From Artemia franciscana (Eukaryota; Arthropoda; Branchiopoda; Anostraca; Artemiidae): a DNA stretch of 64,000 nt. The translations under genes and the position numbers were made by a program. Below are positions 26,105 through 37,560 of the stretch, in pieces (position 1 is the first letter of the stretch; the number at the start of each line of letters is the position of its first letter). The stretch lies in the NCBI RefSeq assembly GCF_032884065.1, contig NC_088867.1, positions 51,023,317-51,087,316 on the forward strand, given 5' to 3'. The notes beneath the pieces were generated by a model, which was given only the letters and a program-made list of their open reading frames with translations, was not told where the DNA came from and ran no database searches.

Positions 26105-26607
26105 CTAAAAAAAGAAAGGGATATCAGATTATGATAAGAACTAAATCTAGCGAACAGAGAAATTTATAGCAAAATATGTCCAGTAAACAGCTTATGAACG
26201 TGCTTCATAACAACTTTAGAAATGTAATGCCTCATATAAGGCATGTTCGCTGGGCTTTTTCAGGTGGGAGGTGAGGTGGGGGGCAGCAACAGAAAAGCAA
26301 ATTTTGCTGATAATATGTATTGGAATTGCTCAGAAATTTGGTAATATTTAGGGTTTCAGGGGAGTGTGACCCCCACTCCTGGCCCCTTTGACCATTTGCA
26401 GGCTTGGATTTACTAATAGACCCAATAGACCCGGGCCTAGGGGCGTGCAGTGCCAGGGTGTGCAATAAATTATCTCTGAGTGACTGTTTTCTTAACAAAA
26501 ACTGGGCTGGTGTGATTTATCGTTAAAGTGCGAGGTGAATCCCGCTGCCGCGCTGCCTATTCAAAGAAGAGTGATTTTAAAACAACACAGGAATTCCGTA
26601 CTTTCAG

Positions 26608-28332
26608 ATCAAACAGTTCGTGGTAACGAACTGTAGTAAGGAGCGACCCGGCTCAATAGTAACCAAAACTCTAAAAAATGGAATTTTGATACCAATACCT
26701 ACATCAAAAGAATCGCATTTTAATGCGATTTTGAATATATAAGTTTCATCAAGTTTAGTCTTACCCATCAAAAGTTACGAGCCTGAGAAAATTTGCGTTA
26801 TTTTAGAAAATAGGGGGAAACACCCCCTAGAAGTCATAGAATCTTGACGAAAATCACACCATCAGATTCAGCGTATCAGAGAATCCTACTGTAGAAGTTT
26901 CAAGCTCCTATCTACAAAAATGTGGAATTTTGTATTTTTTGCCAGAAGGCAGATCACGGATGCGTGTTTATTTGTTTTTTTGTTTTCTTGTTTTTTTTGT
27001 TGTTTTTTTCCCAGGGGTGATCGTATCGACCCAGTTGTCCTAGAATGTTGCAAGAGGGCTCATTCTAACGGAAATGAAAAGTTCTAGTGCCCTTTTTAAG
27101 TGACCAAAAAAATTGGAGGGCACCTAGGCCCCCTCCCACGCTAATTATTTTCCCAAAGTCAACGGATCAAAATTCTGAGATAGCCATTTTATTCAGCGTA
27201 GTCGAAGAACCTTATAACTATGTCTTTGGGGACGCCTTACTCCCCCACAGTCCCCGTGGGAGGGGCAACAAGTTACAAACTTTGACCAGTGCTTACATAT
27301 AGCAATGGTTATTGGGAAGTGTACAGGCGTTTTCAGGAGTATTTTTTGGTTGGGGGAGGGGTTGAGAAGAGGGGGATATGCTGGGGGAACTTTCCATCGA
27401 TAATTTGTCATGGGGGAAGAAAATCTCCATGAAGGGAGCGCAGGATTTACTAGCATTATTTAAAAAAAAAAAAAACAATGAAAAAATAAATATGAAAAAG
27501 TTCTTTCAGCTGGAAGTAAGGAGCAGCATTAAAACTTAAAACGAACAGAAATTATTACCCATTTGAGGGGCTCACCTCCTCCTAATACCTCGCTCTTTAC
27601 GCTAAAGTATTTTTAGTAATTTCAACTATTTATTCTACGGCTTTTGTGATTCTGGGGTCATTCTTAATGAATTGGGACAAAATTTAAGCTTTAGTGTAAA
27701 GAGCGAGGATCTGACAAGGGGGCGAGCCCCCTCATATATGTAATAAAAATATGAGAATACAGAAGTTCTTTACGTAAGCTAATTTATAAGTTACGTAAAT
27801 CTTTTACTAATAAAAATATTCGTAAACAATTAAAAATTCTAGTTGCCTTTTTAATTAACCAAAAAGTCGGAGGGCAACTAGGCTTCCTCCCCCGCTCTTT
27901 GTTTCTCAATATCATTTGATCGAAATTATGAGAAAGCCATTTAGCCAAAAAAAAAATGCAAATTTTGTTTTAATTATTCCTCTGCGGAGAGCCAAAATCA
28001 AAACATGCATTGATTCAAAAACGTTCAGAAATTAAATAAAAAAAAAACAAGTTTTTTTAACTGAAAGTAAAGAGCGACATCAAAACTTAAAACGACCAGA
28101 AATTACTTCGTATATGAAAGAGGCTGCTTCCTCATCAACGCCCCGCTGTTTACGCTAAAGTTTTTTACTGTTTTAAAAAGAAGAATTGAGAGAAAGAGTC
28201 AAACTTTAGCGTAAAGAGCGGGACGTTGATGAGGAAGCAGCCTCTTTCATATACGAAGTAATTTCTGGTCGTTTTAAGTTTTAATGTCGCTCCTTACTTT
28301 CAGTTAAAAAAAACTTGTTTTTTTTATTTAAT
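26608..28332 (-). mobile_element. family A element, full-length, inside ems intron 1
   Basis: Reversed full copy, about 1.72 kb. The hairpin end (ATCAAACAGTTCGTGG...) is at 26608; foldback 2 is at about 27500-27760 and foldback 1 at about 28050-28320. Foldback 1 has almost perfect arms with variants not found in other copies. It sits in the intron in the same orientation as the gene. Confidence 0.82.
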
Positions 28333-29559
28333 ATCTCCCAAGAATGGCAGTTGAAAGCTCTATATCACTCTCTCTTTCATTACTTTTGAATCATCAGTTG
28401 CGTTCTGTTCCATGCCTCCAGTATCTCTGAATTTTAAGGAAATCCCCGAAAATTTTGTAAAAATGGAGCGGCAAAAACGCTTGAGCCTAGAACCGTCAAA
28501 GCTTTAAATCCGACCCCGACCGTGTTCCTGCTTATTATTATTGATATACGGGATATTAGCCCAAAATATTCGGTCGCACATTTTCCCCAAAATGCCGACG
28601 GAACATGACAGAATTACAATGTGAAATTAGTTTTTGTATATTCACTTTTAAAATATTGCTGGGTAGTATTACTGATATACTATTATAACTACATTAAAAA
28701 GCTAGAGCTAATTACCAAAGTATAGTAAAATCAATTCGATATAAGGAGGCTGATTGAAAAGGGAAGACAAACGTAATAGCAAGAAACTGCAAACAATCGT
28801 CCTTAAGGACGATTTGTTTTGGTCTTTTATATTAAAATTGATCAAAACAATTTTAACATAAAAAGTGTCATCTGACTATTATTAGCATGTCAAATATTCG
28901 GTAACTAGTAGTAATACCTAGAAGTCCACAGACTTCCTAAAGAGGAGTCCCAGCCTTTTCACATTCGGATTTGATATTAGCCATGAATAGCGGATCAGCA
29001 TTAAGTAATTGATTGGACTATCTTTCAACGAGCAGCCTTTTTTAAGTTTTATTTCAACCAGAAGAGAGCCATGGCCAGGCTGAAATTTATTTGAGTGGGG
29101 GAGGGGATGGTTTTCAAAAATAGAACCTTTAAAATTTATGAGTTATGTATACAAATTTCAGAAACCATTGAAGCAATAGTGAAATCCTTGGTATTTCATG
29201 GTCGGGACATGGCTCCATCCATATAGTACTTGATTACATAGTTATACTCAAACTACGAACTTTTGATCTTTGAACTGTAACAATACAAATAAAAACTTTG
29301 AAAAGTTAAAAACGAACGATTTTATTTATTGTAAGCAGAATTCTTGCAAGAATCGCATTTAAATTTTGGCACCTAAATTGAGTGGATGCGAGGAGGTCTG
29401 GCACAAGTACGATGTGCCGCATCCTCTGCCAGGAACTCATTGTTTAGCGTCTCTTGTTAAGAGAGAAATTATGCATCTTTTTTCAATCAAAAAGTGGTTT
29501 TAGTGTTTGGGCAGTGAAAATTAGTTCCCCAAAAAACATTTAGTCTCTGTAAGCAGTAG

Positions 29560-29830
29560 CATAATGTCGTCAAAATTGGGGGGAGGTTAAAGTTGCTGCC
29601 ATGTTTCCCATATCAAGTAAAAATAACAATGAAAACAGAAAAATGAGCGAAGGATATGAAGGCAAAGATATACTAAAGAAAACTGACCCATTTTTATGGA
29701 TGCTTGAATTATGCAAGTTTATCTTAGTTTTGACAACATTTTAAAAGATACTAGATTTCAGTTGGGGAGGGGGGGGGATAAACTGGGATCTAGGGGAAGC
29801 AAACTGAGGTCAGAGCGGGCAGTTGCGCCC
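29560..29830 (+). repeat. family G repeat, copy in ems intron 1
   Basis: Its reverse complement matches 39895-40195 over about 270 bp, including 'cagttttctttagtatatc', 'aagcatccat' and a 'ctgcccgctctgacctcagttt' / 'ctgcccctcttagacctcagttt' pair. Contains a G-run at 29769. No coding frame. Confidence 0.65.
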
Positions 29831-29964
29831 CTGACCAATCACAAATAACTCCCCTGTCTGTAAGACGAATTCTTACGGAGAGTGTTATGCACAGCTTGAA
29901 CTAGTACGATAATGGAATCGAATTAACTAAATTAAAGCAACAATAAAATTAAGCAGTATGTTAC

Positions 29965-30565
29965 CTGGAGGGAATCGGTGTCCAAAAAAGCGGTTTTGTC
30001 GAGCCATTAGCCAAGGGTAAAGAGGATTCGATGTTTGCATCATTGGTGAAACCCCAGGAAGACTCTGAAAATTAGGTATATGAGCTAGCCCAACAGAAGC
30101 ATGATTCATAGGCTGTTGTAGACCAACTGCTGCTGCCAAGTGATGAGGCAGTTGTGCTTCGCCACTGTAAAGTGCCCTTAACTGTGTTAAAGCTTCAAGA
30201 ACTTGTGGTTGACCCTGGTGAAGTGGTGGCCACTGAAAATGTTGCTGAGGTACTTGTTGAGGTAGGACAATGGGGGATACAGGAGTTTCTGGGGTAGGGG
30301 CTGAAGAGGAGACTGGTGATGGTGTTCTTTGAGGGGTTGTAGAAGATCTTGGAGTCAACTGATCTTCACAGATTTCCTCATTTCCAACGATAGATTCAAT
30401 TGAAAAGCCTATTTTTGGCTTTTTATCACATCCTTGATCCAAGCTCTTATACTGAGAATAGTCTTTTGGCTCTGAATTAACATGTAACTGGAAAAACCGA
30501 TTACTTTGCCATGGATTGCTGGTTAAAAAATCACGTCTCATGTCTATCGGCGGGTTCACAGTCAT
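29965..30565 (-). CDS. ems: ems/EMX exon 1: eh1-like and YPWL motifs
   Basis: First coding exon, 200 codons plus one base (phase 1). The ATG at 30565 is preceded in frame by a TGA at 30578-30580, so translation starts here or at the second ATG, codon 9; both have G at -3. Residues 54-60 (FSIESIV) correspond to the EMX N-terminal eh1-like motif, which in homeobox proteins recruits the Groucho co-repressor. Residues 71-123 are rich in Ser, Thr, Pro and Gln, a typical low-complexity linker. Residues 183-186 are YPWL, followed by MARQNRFFGHRFPPG, aligning with the conserved block that ends the EMX first exon. The exon ends CCAG and is followed by the donor GTAACA at 29964. The roughly 50 residues before the eh1 motif are longer than the very short vertebrate EMX N terminus. 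Confidence 0.92.
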
Positions 30566-30760
30566 TACAGAATAAATTCACTGTTAAGCTACACCCTTTC
30601 TTCTTTGAACTAAATCAGACCCAAAAATATCTCCTTCAAGCATCAAGAAGTACGCCGTCTGAATTTTTACTCCTTCTGTTCTAATAGCCAATCAGAAGCA
30701 AGTACTTAGCTGATTTGCAAAGGGATTGGTCAGATGAAGTAAACATGGGAGGAAAGATCG
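30566..30760 (-). promoter_or_regulatory. candidate ems 5' UTR and proximal promoter
   Basis: The region directly upstream of the ems start codon contains two CCAAT boxes: one on the plus strand at 30688-30692 in the context GCCAATCAG, and one on the minus strand at 30725-30729. They lie about 120-165 bp before the ATG. I see no convincing TATA box. The transcription start is unknown, and a non-coding first exon further upstream is possible. Confidence 0.25.
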
Positions 30761-31689
30761 AAGTCATCGTTCAATCTCGACATAACCAATTAAGTTCTGT
30801 TGGATCATAAAAAGCCTAAATACGTTTGTTGATGGCCGTGTTATTTGCGCCGGATTTCATGCTCCTGGCATTAATTGTAAAGACATTTATTAAGTATATA
30901 CCTCTACAAGCGACTTGCATAAAAGCCTAGAATAATAACAACGATTTGTGGCTTACTTGGAATGTTTAAACGTGAGATCATAAGTAGGGATTTGATTATG
31001 TAGGCTATGCCATAAACAATAATTAATTTTTTATTTGCATGTTATTTAACAAGGCTGGAAATAATGATTTTATGAGAAAATAATTTCTGGCAATTAATAA
31101 CAAAATAAAGTACATTATGATAACACAGAAGTCAAGCGTGCGTTTGTGTAGACTTTGTTGTTTTGAAGTTAAAATAACTTAAATTAATTGATCTAATAAA
31201 AGAAGAAGAAAAAACTTAAAATGTATGCATTATAATTTTGGAGCCAGCGGAATAGAATAGACTATAAAAGTCTAAAAAATGTAAATTGAAAAAATATCCA
31301 AAACCGGAACATTACATCATGATAATAGGTGTAGGAGAGCCAAAGGCCTGTGCCAAGTAAATGTACATTTTAGTGAGCTTAAGGCCTGAGCGGTTGTGAA
31401 AAATGAATAGGGGGGGGGTGACGTACACTGATTGGGGAGAGGAAGGTAACTAAACTCTCTGTTAAATTTTGAAACATATTTTTTTCTATTTTCATTTAAA
31501 AAAGAAGTAAAATTACCCGCTACCCCTTGATTTTCAAAAATATATTTGTGTTCCTGGGTTCAAAATTTACCTACTACAAAAATTTACCCACCCCTAATAT
31601 TCTTATGAATTTACAACCCTGGAGGGAGGTAAGCCGGCTTGTTCTAAAGATAATATGTAGAAGTAAAACTATAAGAATATGCATTATGA
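30761..31689. other. intergenic, distal ems upstream region
   Basis: AT-rich with no coding signal. It could hold ems regulatory DNA, but no specific site can be supported from sequence alone. Confidence 0.5.
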
Positions 31690-31930
31690 TAGAAAGGGAG
31701 TTTTCAATCATCAGGCGTCGGGGGCTGTTCCCCCCTCAACGCCCAGCTCTTTACGCTAAAGTTTTTATTGTTTTAAAAAGTAGAGTTGAGAGAAAGAGTC
31801 AAACTTTAGCGTAAAGAGCGGGGCGTTGAGGGGGGAACAGCCCCTTTCATATACCAAATAATTTCTGTTCATTTTAAGTTTTAATATCACTCCTTACTTT
31901 CAGTTAAAAAAACTTGTTTTATGTAATAAT
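31690..31930. mobile_element. family A foldback module, solo copy
   Basis: Foldback with arms around 'ggggctgttcccccctcaacgcc' and its inverted partner, a central 'ctttacgctaaag' / 'ctttagcgtaaag' pair, and the right end 'ccttactttcagttaaaaaaac'. The outer left arm is missing. Confidence 0.7.
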
Positions 31931-33399
31931 ATAATTAAAATAGCATAATAATGATTATAGGATTTGATATTGTATTAAAATTAGAATGTTCAGTGGTGTC
32001 AATTCAAAAAAATATTAGAGGGGGGGGGGGGCAGATTGCATCTTTCAAAATCTACGGGAGAGCGGGCAGTTTTGTTGTTTTTTAATTTTTTTTCAATGAA
32101 AATACTTTTCCAATAGAAATAAATAACAGGTATTTTTTGAAGTCTATTGGGAATGGGCAAATGGCTCATTTCCAAATCACATGTGTCGTGGCAGTACGAT
32201 CTTTGCGCCAAGGCTTGATACGATAAAATAATAGAAAGATGGTTTGTTACACAACGCATAGTTAAGCGGAAAATGAACAATCGTATGCAGAGGTAGTTTT
32301 AGGAGGACAGAGAGGGCACTTGCCCCGAGCGCAAGGATTTTATAGGCGCAAAATTTCAAATAAATAGTCTACCGGTTATGATAATTTTGTAATGTTTGAA
32401 ATTTTATTTTTATTAAGATAAAGTAGAAGGTGCAGATGGAAATAAGTATAAGCAAACTGAATTCGAAATCTTTCTTTTTCCCGGAAGCTATCAATTGGGA
32501 TGACATAACTAATAACCTTACAGAGGCTAAAGTAAGAAAAGTCACATTTAATTAAACTCAAGATTTTGTCAATAAATGAAAATTGTTGTTAAAATTTGGC
32601 TTGAAAATTTTGGAGAGCAGGGGGGAGAAGGCTAAGAAAGATTCCACCTCGTGTTCAAGAGAGGCCAGAACCGCGACTGACCATTGACATCTTTGATAGT
32701 TAGGAAAATGGAAAACTGAATCTCCTATGAAAAAGACCTCTAGATGCAGGTGCCCAGTTTGTGGTTGTAGGAAAAAAGTAAAATAAAGAAAAGTGGGTAA
32801 AGAATCTCGTAAAAATAAGCAAAGAAAATAAATGGTACCGAACAAGTTAAAATATAACTACAATTTGCTGGTATAGTTTTCTTTGGGAATCCGCAGACTG
32901 TTATTATTTGAATTTCTATGGGCAAAATACCATCGTCAACTTTAACAAAATAGTTTTGCTCATTTCTTTTCTCGGTTCAACCTGGCAACACTGATGAAAT
33001 ATGGCTCTAAGCAAATCTCAACTTCTCTTTAGCAACAAACAGGAAGTCTTAGGACATCGAAGTTTCGGATATGAACACACTTAAGATGGGTGCAGCGGGT
33101 AAAAAAATTGCTATTTTGATGTTTTTGGTACTTTACAGGCCAGGCTCACTGAAGTCATTTTAATTAGCAGTGGGTCAACGTGTTGGGCTTTTGATGAAAA
33201 CTTTTCCCCATTTTTTAGGGCAATAAAAAAAATTAGTCAAAGTGGGGGATTGGAATGGAATAATCAGATAAAAGAGTTTTGGGTAATAATTAGAGAAATG
33301 GAGTAGTTTCGAGTAGCCTAGTTAGAGAAATTTCTGGGACTTAGTCTGAACTAAAGAGCTCCTCCTGAAGGTTGATCGTATTCATTAAAGATAACTTAA
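31931..33399. other. intergenic, no gene seen
   Basis: Several minus-strand open frames of 60-95 codons overlap in different phases and have no recognisable motif. A run of G lies at 32020-32030. Confidence 0.55.
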
Positions 33400-34992
33400 A
33401 ATAAAATTAAGTTTTTTTAACTGAAAGTAAGGAGTGACATTAAAACTTAAAACGAACAGAAATTGCACTGTATATAACAGGGGCTGTTCCCTCCTAAACG
33501 CCCCACACTTTACGCTAAAGTTTGACTCCTTCTCTCAGCCCTACCTTTTAAAACAGTAAAAAACTTTAGCGTAAAGAGCGGGGCGTTGAGGAGGAAAAGC
33601 CCCTTTCATATACGAAGTAATTTCTGTTCGTTTTAAGTTTTAATGTCGCTTCTTACTTTCATTTTTAAAAAAAACTTGTTTTTTTATATTTAATTTCTGA
33701 AAGTTTTTGAACTAATGCATATTTTGATTTTGGCTCTCTGCACATGAATAGTTAAAACCAAATTTGCATATACATTTTTTTGTGGCTAAATGGCTTTCTC
33801 ATAGTTTTGATCGGACGATTTTGAGAAAAAGGAACGGGGGAGGAGGCCTAGTTTCCCTCTGATTTTTTGGTTACTTAAAAAGGCAACTAGAACTTTTAAT
33901 TTTTTACGAACGTTTTTATTGGTAAAAAACATACACATTTTACGAATTAACTTATGTAACGAACTTTTATATTCCGTATGTTTTTATTACGTACAAGTGT
34001 CCCCCTCGTCAACACCTCACTCTTTAGACTAAAGCTTGAATTTTATCCCAATTCCTTAAGAAGGACCCCTGAATCACAAAGGCCGTAGAATAAATAGTTG
34101 AAATTACTTAAAATGCTTTATTGTAAAGACAGAGGTATTAGGAGGAGGTGAACCCTATATGCATAATAATTTATGTTTGTTTTGAGTTGTAATGCTGCCC
34201 CTTACTTTCAGTTGAAAAAAATTTCATATTTATTTTTTCATTATTTTTTAAATAATGATAGAAAATCCTGCACCCCTCCCCTTCATGGAAATTCTCTTCC
34301 CCTTTGAGAGATTCCTTCATTTAAAGATCCCCCTACGTAACCCCTCCTTTCAGCCCTTCCTCTCACCAGCCAAAAAATTCCCCCTGAAAACGTCAGTACA
34401 CTTCCCAATAACCATTACTATATGTAAATACTGGTCAAAGTTTGTAGCTTGCAGCCCCTCCCACGGGGACTGTGGGAGGATGCCCTACATGCCCTCCAAT
34501 TTTTTTCGGTCACTTAAAAAGGTCACTAGAGTTTTTAATTTCCGTTAGAATGATACCTCTTGCGACATTCTAGGATCACCGGGTCGATACAATCACCCCT
34601 GGGAAAAAGAAAAAAAAAATACAAACAAATAAATACGCATCCGTGATCTGTCTTCAGGCAAAAAAATACAAAACTCCCCATTTTTGTGGATAGGAGCTTG
34701 AAGCTTCTACAGTAGGGTTCTCTGATTCGCTGAAGCTGATGGTGTGATTATTTTTAAGATTTTATGACTTTTAGGGGGTGTTTCTCCCTATTTTCTAAAG
34801 TAAGGCAAATTTTCTCAGGCTTCTAACTTTTAATAGGCAAGATTAACTTGATGAAACTTATATATTTAAAATCAGCATTAAATTGCAATTCTTTTGATGT
34901 AACTATAGGTAACAAAATTCCGTTTTTTAGATTTTGGTTATTTATGAACCGGGTCGCTCCTTACTACAGTTCTTTACCACGAACTATTTGAT
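33400..34992 (+). mobile_element. family A element, near full-length copy
   Basis: About 1.6 kb with foldback 1 (33420-33670), foldback 2 (about 33980-34215), the C-tract block, the A-rich spacer near 34610 and the hairpin end 'cagttctttaccacgaact' with ATTTGAT. Open frames inside it are not genes. Confidence 0.8.
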
Positions 34993-35729
34993 TATTCGCT
35001 TAAGATTCACTAATTAACGTATTCGTATAAGATTAACTAATGTCGATTGTTCTTCATTTTTCCTGTTTCAGTGCTCTTGTGCGCTTTTGTGTAAAGAAAT
35101 TACTATAATTACTATTTTTATTATAGTGGGAAATACATACAAGTAGAGAAACCAGCTTTGATTCACATGGTTAAGGTTTATTTTCCCTCTGAGACGTGTA
35201 ATTTTTAAGAGAACTGAAAGGACCCAATAATTACATCTTTGGACTCATCAGCTTGAAATTTCATCAGATTTGGGCTCATCAGATTTGGAAACACAATCCA
35301 ATAGTTCTTATTAGTATAAACATGCAAACGTTTAGGCGATTAACGGGAGAGCTATGTTTTAATTTAGCGTTTTTATGCTTAATTTGAATTGTGCTTAATT
35401 TGTAATGACAACATTTGTATCCTGATTTTTAACCACCTAATTGTAACGATCCCTTCAAAATATCCATCGCTTTTACCACAATATGAACTGGCTCCATATT
35501 AATATCAAATTGACCCGAATTAGGGGAAGTTGATACACTTTGAGTTGTCTAATAAAAAAAACCGCAGTTTTATTGCTTAGTTAAGGCCTTTACCAAAATA
35601 AAACTATTTTTTTTACAGAATGTGTGAGCTTTAAGAACATGTTTTTTATGGTGAAATAATGCCAAGCATGGCTTGGTAAAAAAAAACGTCAAAACTTTTC
35701 AAACTATCCCCACTCTCTCAAACAGTTCC

Positions 35730-35850
35730 TACTACATTTGGCACAGTTTTGAGCCGCATGGCAGAGTCCTTACAAACTGCTTGTTATAATTCGCCACACT
35801 TGGCACTTATCACCTGGTGTATGTGATTTTCAAAAGTTGACACCCCTTGG
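35730..35850 (-). repeat. probable 3' untranslated tail of the LINE
   Basis: Sequence just downstream of the LINE reading frame. A diverged version occurs at about 23690-23830 in ems intron 2, including a shared 'gtgtatgtgatttt'-like stretch followed by a 'aaagttg' block. The recurrence of this piece suggests it belongs to the mobile element's 3' end. Confidence 0.5.
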
Positions 35851-37078
35851 CATGGAGTTCCTTACCTTAGACCTTAGATCTTCTTGGCCTCCAGAGGCAC
35901 CCAAGCCGTCTAAGAAGAGCCTCCAATCATCTCTGTAACTGCTGACCGCAATAATATCTTCCCACTCAGGTTGTAGGGAGGCATGAAATTGACGAAGGTC
36001 ACTGTTGAAGGTACGATGGAGTGTGTTTTTGGGTCGTCTTCTACAGTAGGTATCTTCGGGTAACCAAAAGAATGCTTTCTTGGGGATTCTGGTGTCGTCC
36101 ATACGCACTACGTGGCCTTGGTAGCTCTATCTGCGTCTTCGTATGGTTTCAATGAGGGTTGGCTGACCTCTGATCTTCCTTATATGTGCATTTGTGACTT
36201 TTTGAGTCCAGTGAGTACCGAGCAGCCTCCGGAGACAAGCATTCTCAAAGAACTGGATTCTCCTCTCTTGGACTTGGTTGAGATGTCAAGTTTCCGATGC
36301 GTAGAGGAGGACAGGCAGGCCATTGGTGTTGAACAGGCGGAGTTTGAGCCGGAGAGAGAAAGTACTCGATCTCCATACTTTATTGAGCCTTTTGAAGGTG
36401 CTGTTAGCCTGACCAATTCGGACAATGACTTCTTTGGCTGTGGATCCTGGTGTTTTCGATGATACTACCAAGATATTTGAAGTTGACTACCTGGTGTACA
36501 TCGTCGTCACCGCATTTGATTTTCGTAGGTGAGTCGCTTGTCACCATTCCTTTGGTTTTACTGACACTGAAATTAATCCCGAATTCACCTGCTTTTTGCT
36601 GGATATTTGAGAGAAATTCCTGAAGTCGTGCTTCGGCGGTTTCAAGTGTTGCAATGTCATCAACAAAATCTAGATTGCTGAGCGGGCGATCATTTAGGCG
36701 TAATCCAGTTGACTCGAGGCTTCTCAATATATAGTCCATGACCAATGCAAACAGTAGTGGTGATAAGACACAGCCTTGTTTCACCCCAGAGACGATTAAG
36801 AATTTACGTGATTTCCCCTCTGAAGTCCTCACACAGCTTGTTGTATCTTCATACATGGCCATAATTAGCTTAACTAAGATGTTAGGGATACCGTAATGGC
36901 GGAGAAGCTTCCAAAGTGACTGGCGGTCCAAAGAGTCGAAGGCTTTTTCAAAATCTATCAAGATCATACATAACTTGTTGTGCCATTCGCAGCTCTCCTC
37001 GGTGAGCATTCGCAAAGTGAAAATCAGGAGCGGTTTGGATCTATTCACTGTTTGTGGCACCATCATCAGCAATTGCAA
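35830..37078 (-). pseudogene. non-LTR retrotransposon reverse transcriptase, 5'-truncated and decayed
   Basis: Remnant of a LINE ORF2 copying element RNA at a nicked target. The first frame (37078-36404) has reverse-transcriptase motifs in order: DFEKAFD, GVKQGCVLSP, and the catalytic box as FVDD instead of the usual FADD. LINE homology seems to begin near 37030, so the endonuclease and N-terminal part are missing. Near 36460 the frame shifts; downstream the protein continues in one frame through YASET, an FENACLRR block and GHVVRMDDTRIPK to near 35840. That second frame is broken by TGA at 36286-36288 and TAG at 36127-36129, both where family members usually have Trp. The C-terminal block resembles the zinc-knuckle-free tail of RTE-like and related clades; clade assignment is tentative. 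The plus-strand open frames here are shadows. Confidence 0.88.
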
Positions 37079-37440
37079 AATGTCCAGAATTGAAATTTAT
37101 ACTTGACAGCAAATATTGAGAAAAACTTTAATTCTTTCAGAATTGTTAATTTATGTGTTATAGTTAGAACTGTCTTTAGTTAAATTTATCATTTATGGAA
37201 GTTGGCTAGCCAGTGATGACTGGAGGAAAATGGGCCAAATAAAAAGTAATTCCTATTGCAGTTCTGAACCAGGATAAGGTGAATTTCTTAAAGTTATAAA
37301 TCAATATAATTATGAATTATAACCGTGACACTAAATAGGAAAAAAAAAACAGTGCAGTCTGATTTACCTGTTTTACGAAAAGTTTCTCTTTATCGCTCGC
37401 TAAACAACAAATAGGATGGCTTCACACAGGGACATCAATT

Positions 37441-37560
37441 TACAAAAATATACGGGCGTGGGCAGAAGTTTACTTCTCAAAATATACGTGGGGGAAATTT
37501 ACTTTTCAAAATATAGGGGGTAAAATTTACTTTTCAATATCTAAGAGGAGGGGAAATTAT
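37441..37560 (+). repeat. degenerate tandem repeat, about 36-bp unit
   Basis: Three to four units of the type 'tttacttttcaaaatata' followed by a short G-rich stretch. Similar short units, mostly on the opposite strand, appear near 7270-7400, 19960-20060, 31500-31600 and 47380-47480. Confidence 0.5.

Larger units (their letters stand above)
26105..29964 (-). other. ems: ems/EMX intron 1 (3860 nt)
   Basis: The intron begins GTAACA at 29964 and ends in a pyrimidine-rich tract and TAG at 26105, so both borders are canonical. It interrupts a Gly codon after its first base. It contains a full-length family A repeat at 26608-28332 and a family G repeat at about 29560-29830. I see no exon-like coding signal in the remainder, including 28333-29560, which is AT-rich and unassigned. 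Confidence 0.9.
21963..30565 (-). other. ems: ems/EMX homeobox gene, full coding span (3 exons)
   Basis: Gene span from start codon to stop codon. The coding sequence joins 30565-29965, 26104-25932 and 22130-21963, read on the minus strand, giving 942 nt and 313 residues with no internal stop. Residues 54-60 (FSIESIV) match the N-terminal eh1-like motif of EMX proteins, residues 183-186 are YPWL followed by a GHRF block as in EMX, and the homeodomain is residues 215-274. The family are nuclear DNA-binding transcription factors that pattern the anterior head and brain, and spiracles in insects. Homeodomain residues typical of ems/EMX are visible: the FSPSQLL stretch in helix 1, [13 protein letters not shown] in helix 2, and W48, F49, Q50, N51 and R53 in the recognition helix. 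Which of the arthropod paralogues (ems or E5) it is cannot be settled here, so the symbol is family-level. Confidence 0.93.

Noticed and set aside
29927-29964. Extension of the exon 1 open frame past the homeobox donor (NILLNF...)
   Set aside because: A canonical GT donor at 29964 joins in frame to exon 2, and the extension is intronic AT-rich sequence.
36112-36462. Plus-strand open frame of 116 codons
   Set aside because: It lies exactly antisense to the reverse-transcriptase remnant and has no independent motif; a shadow frame.
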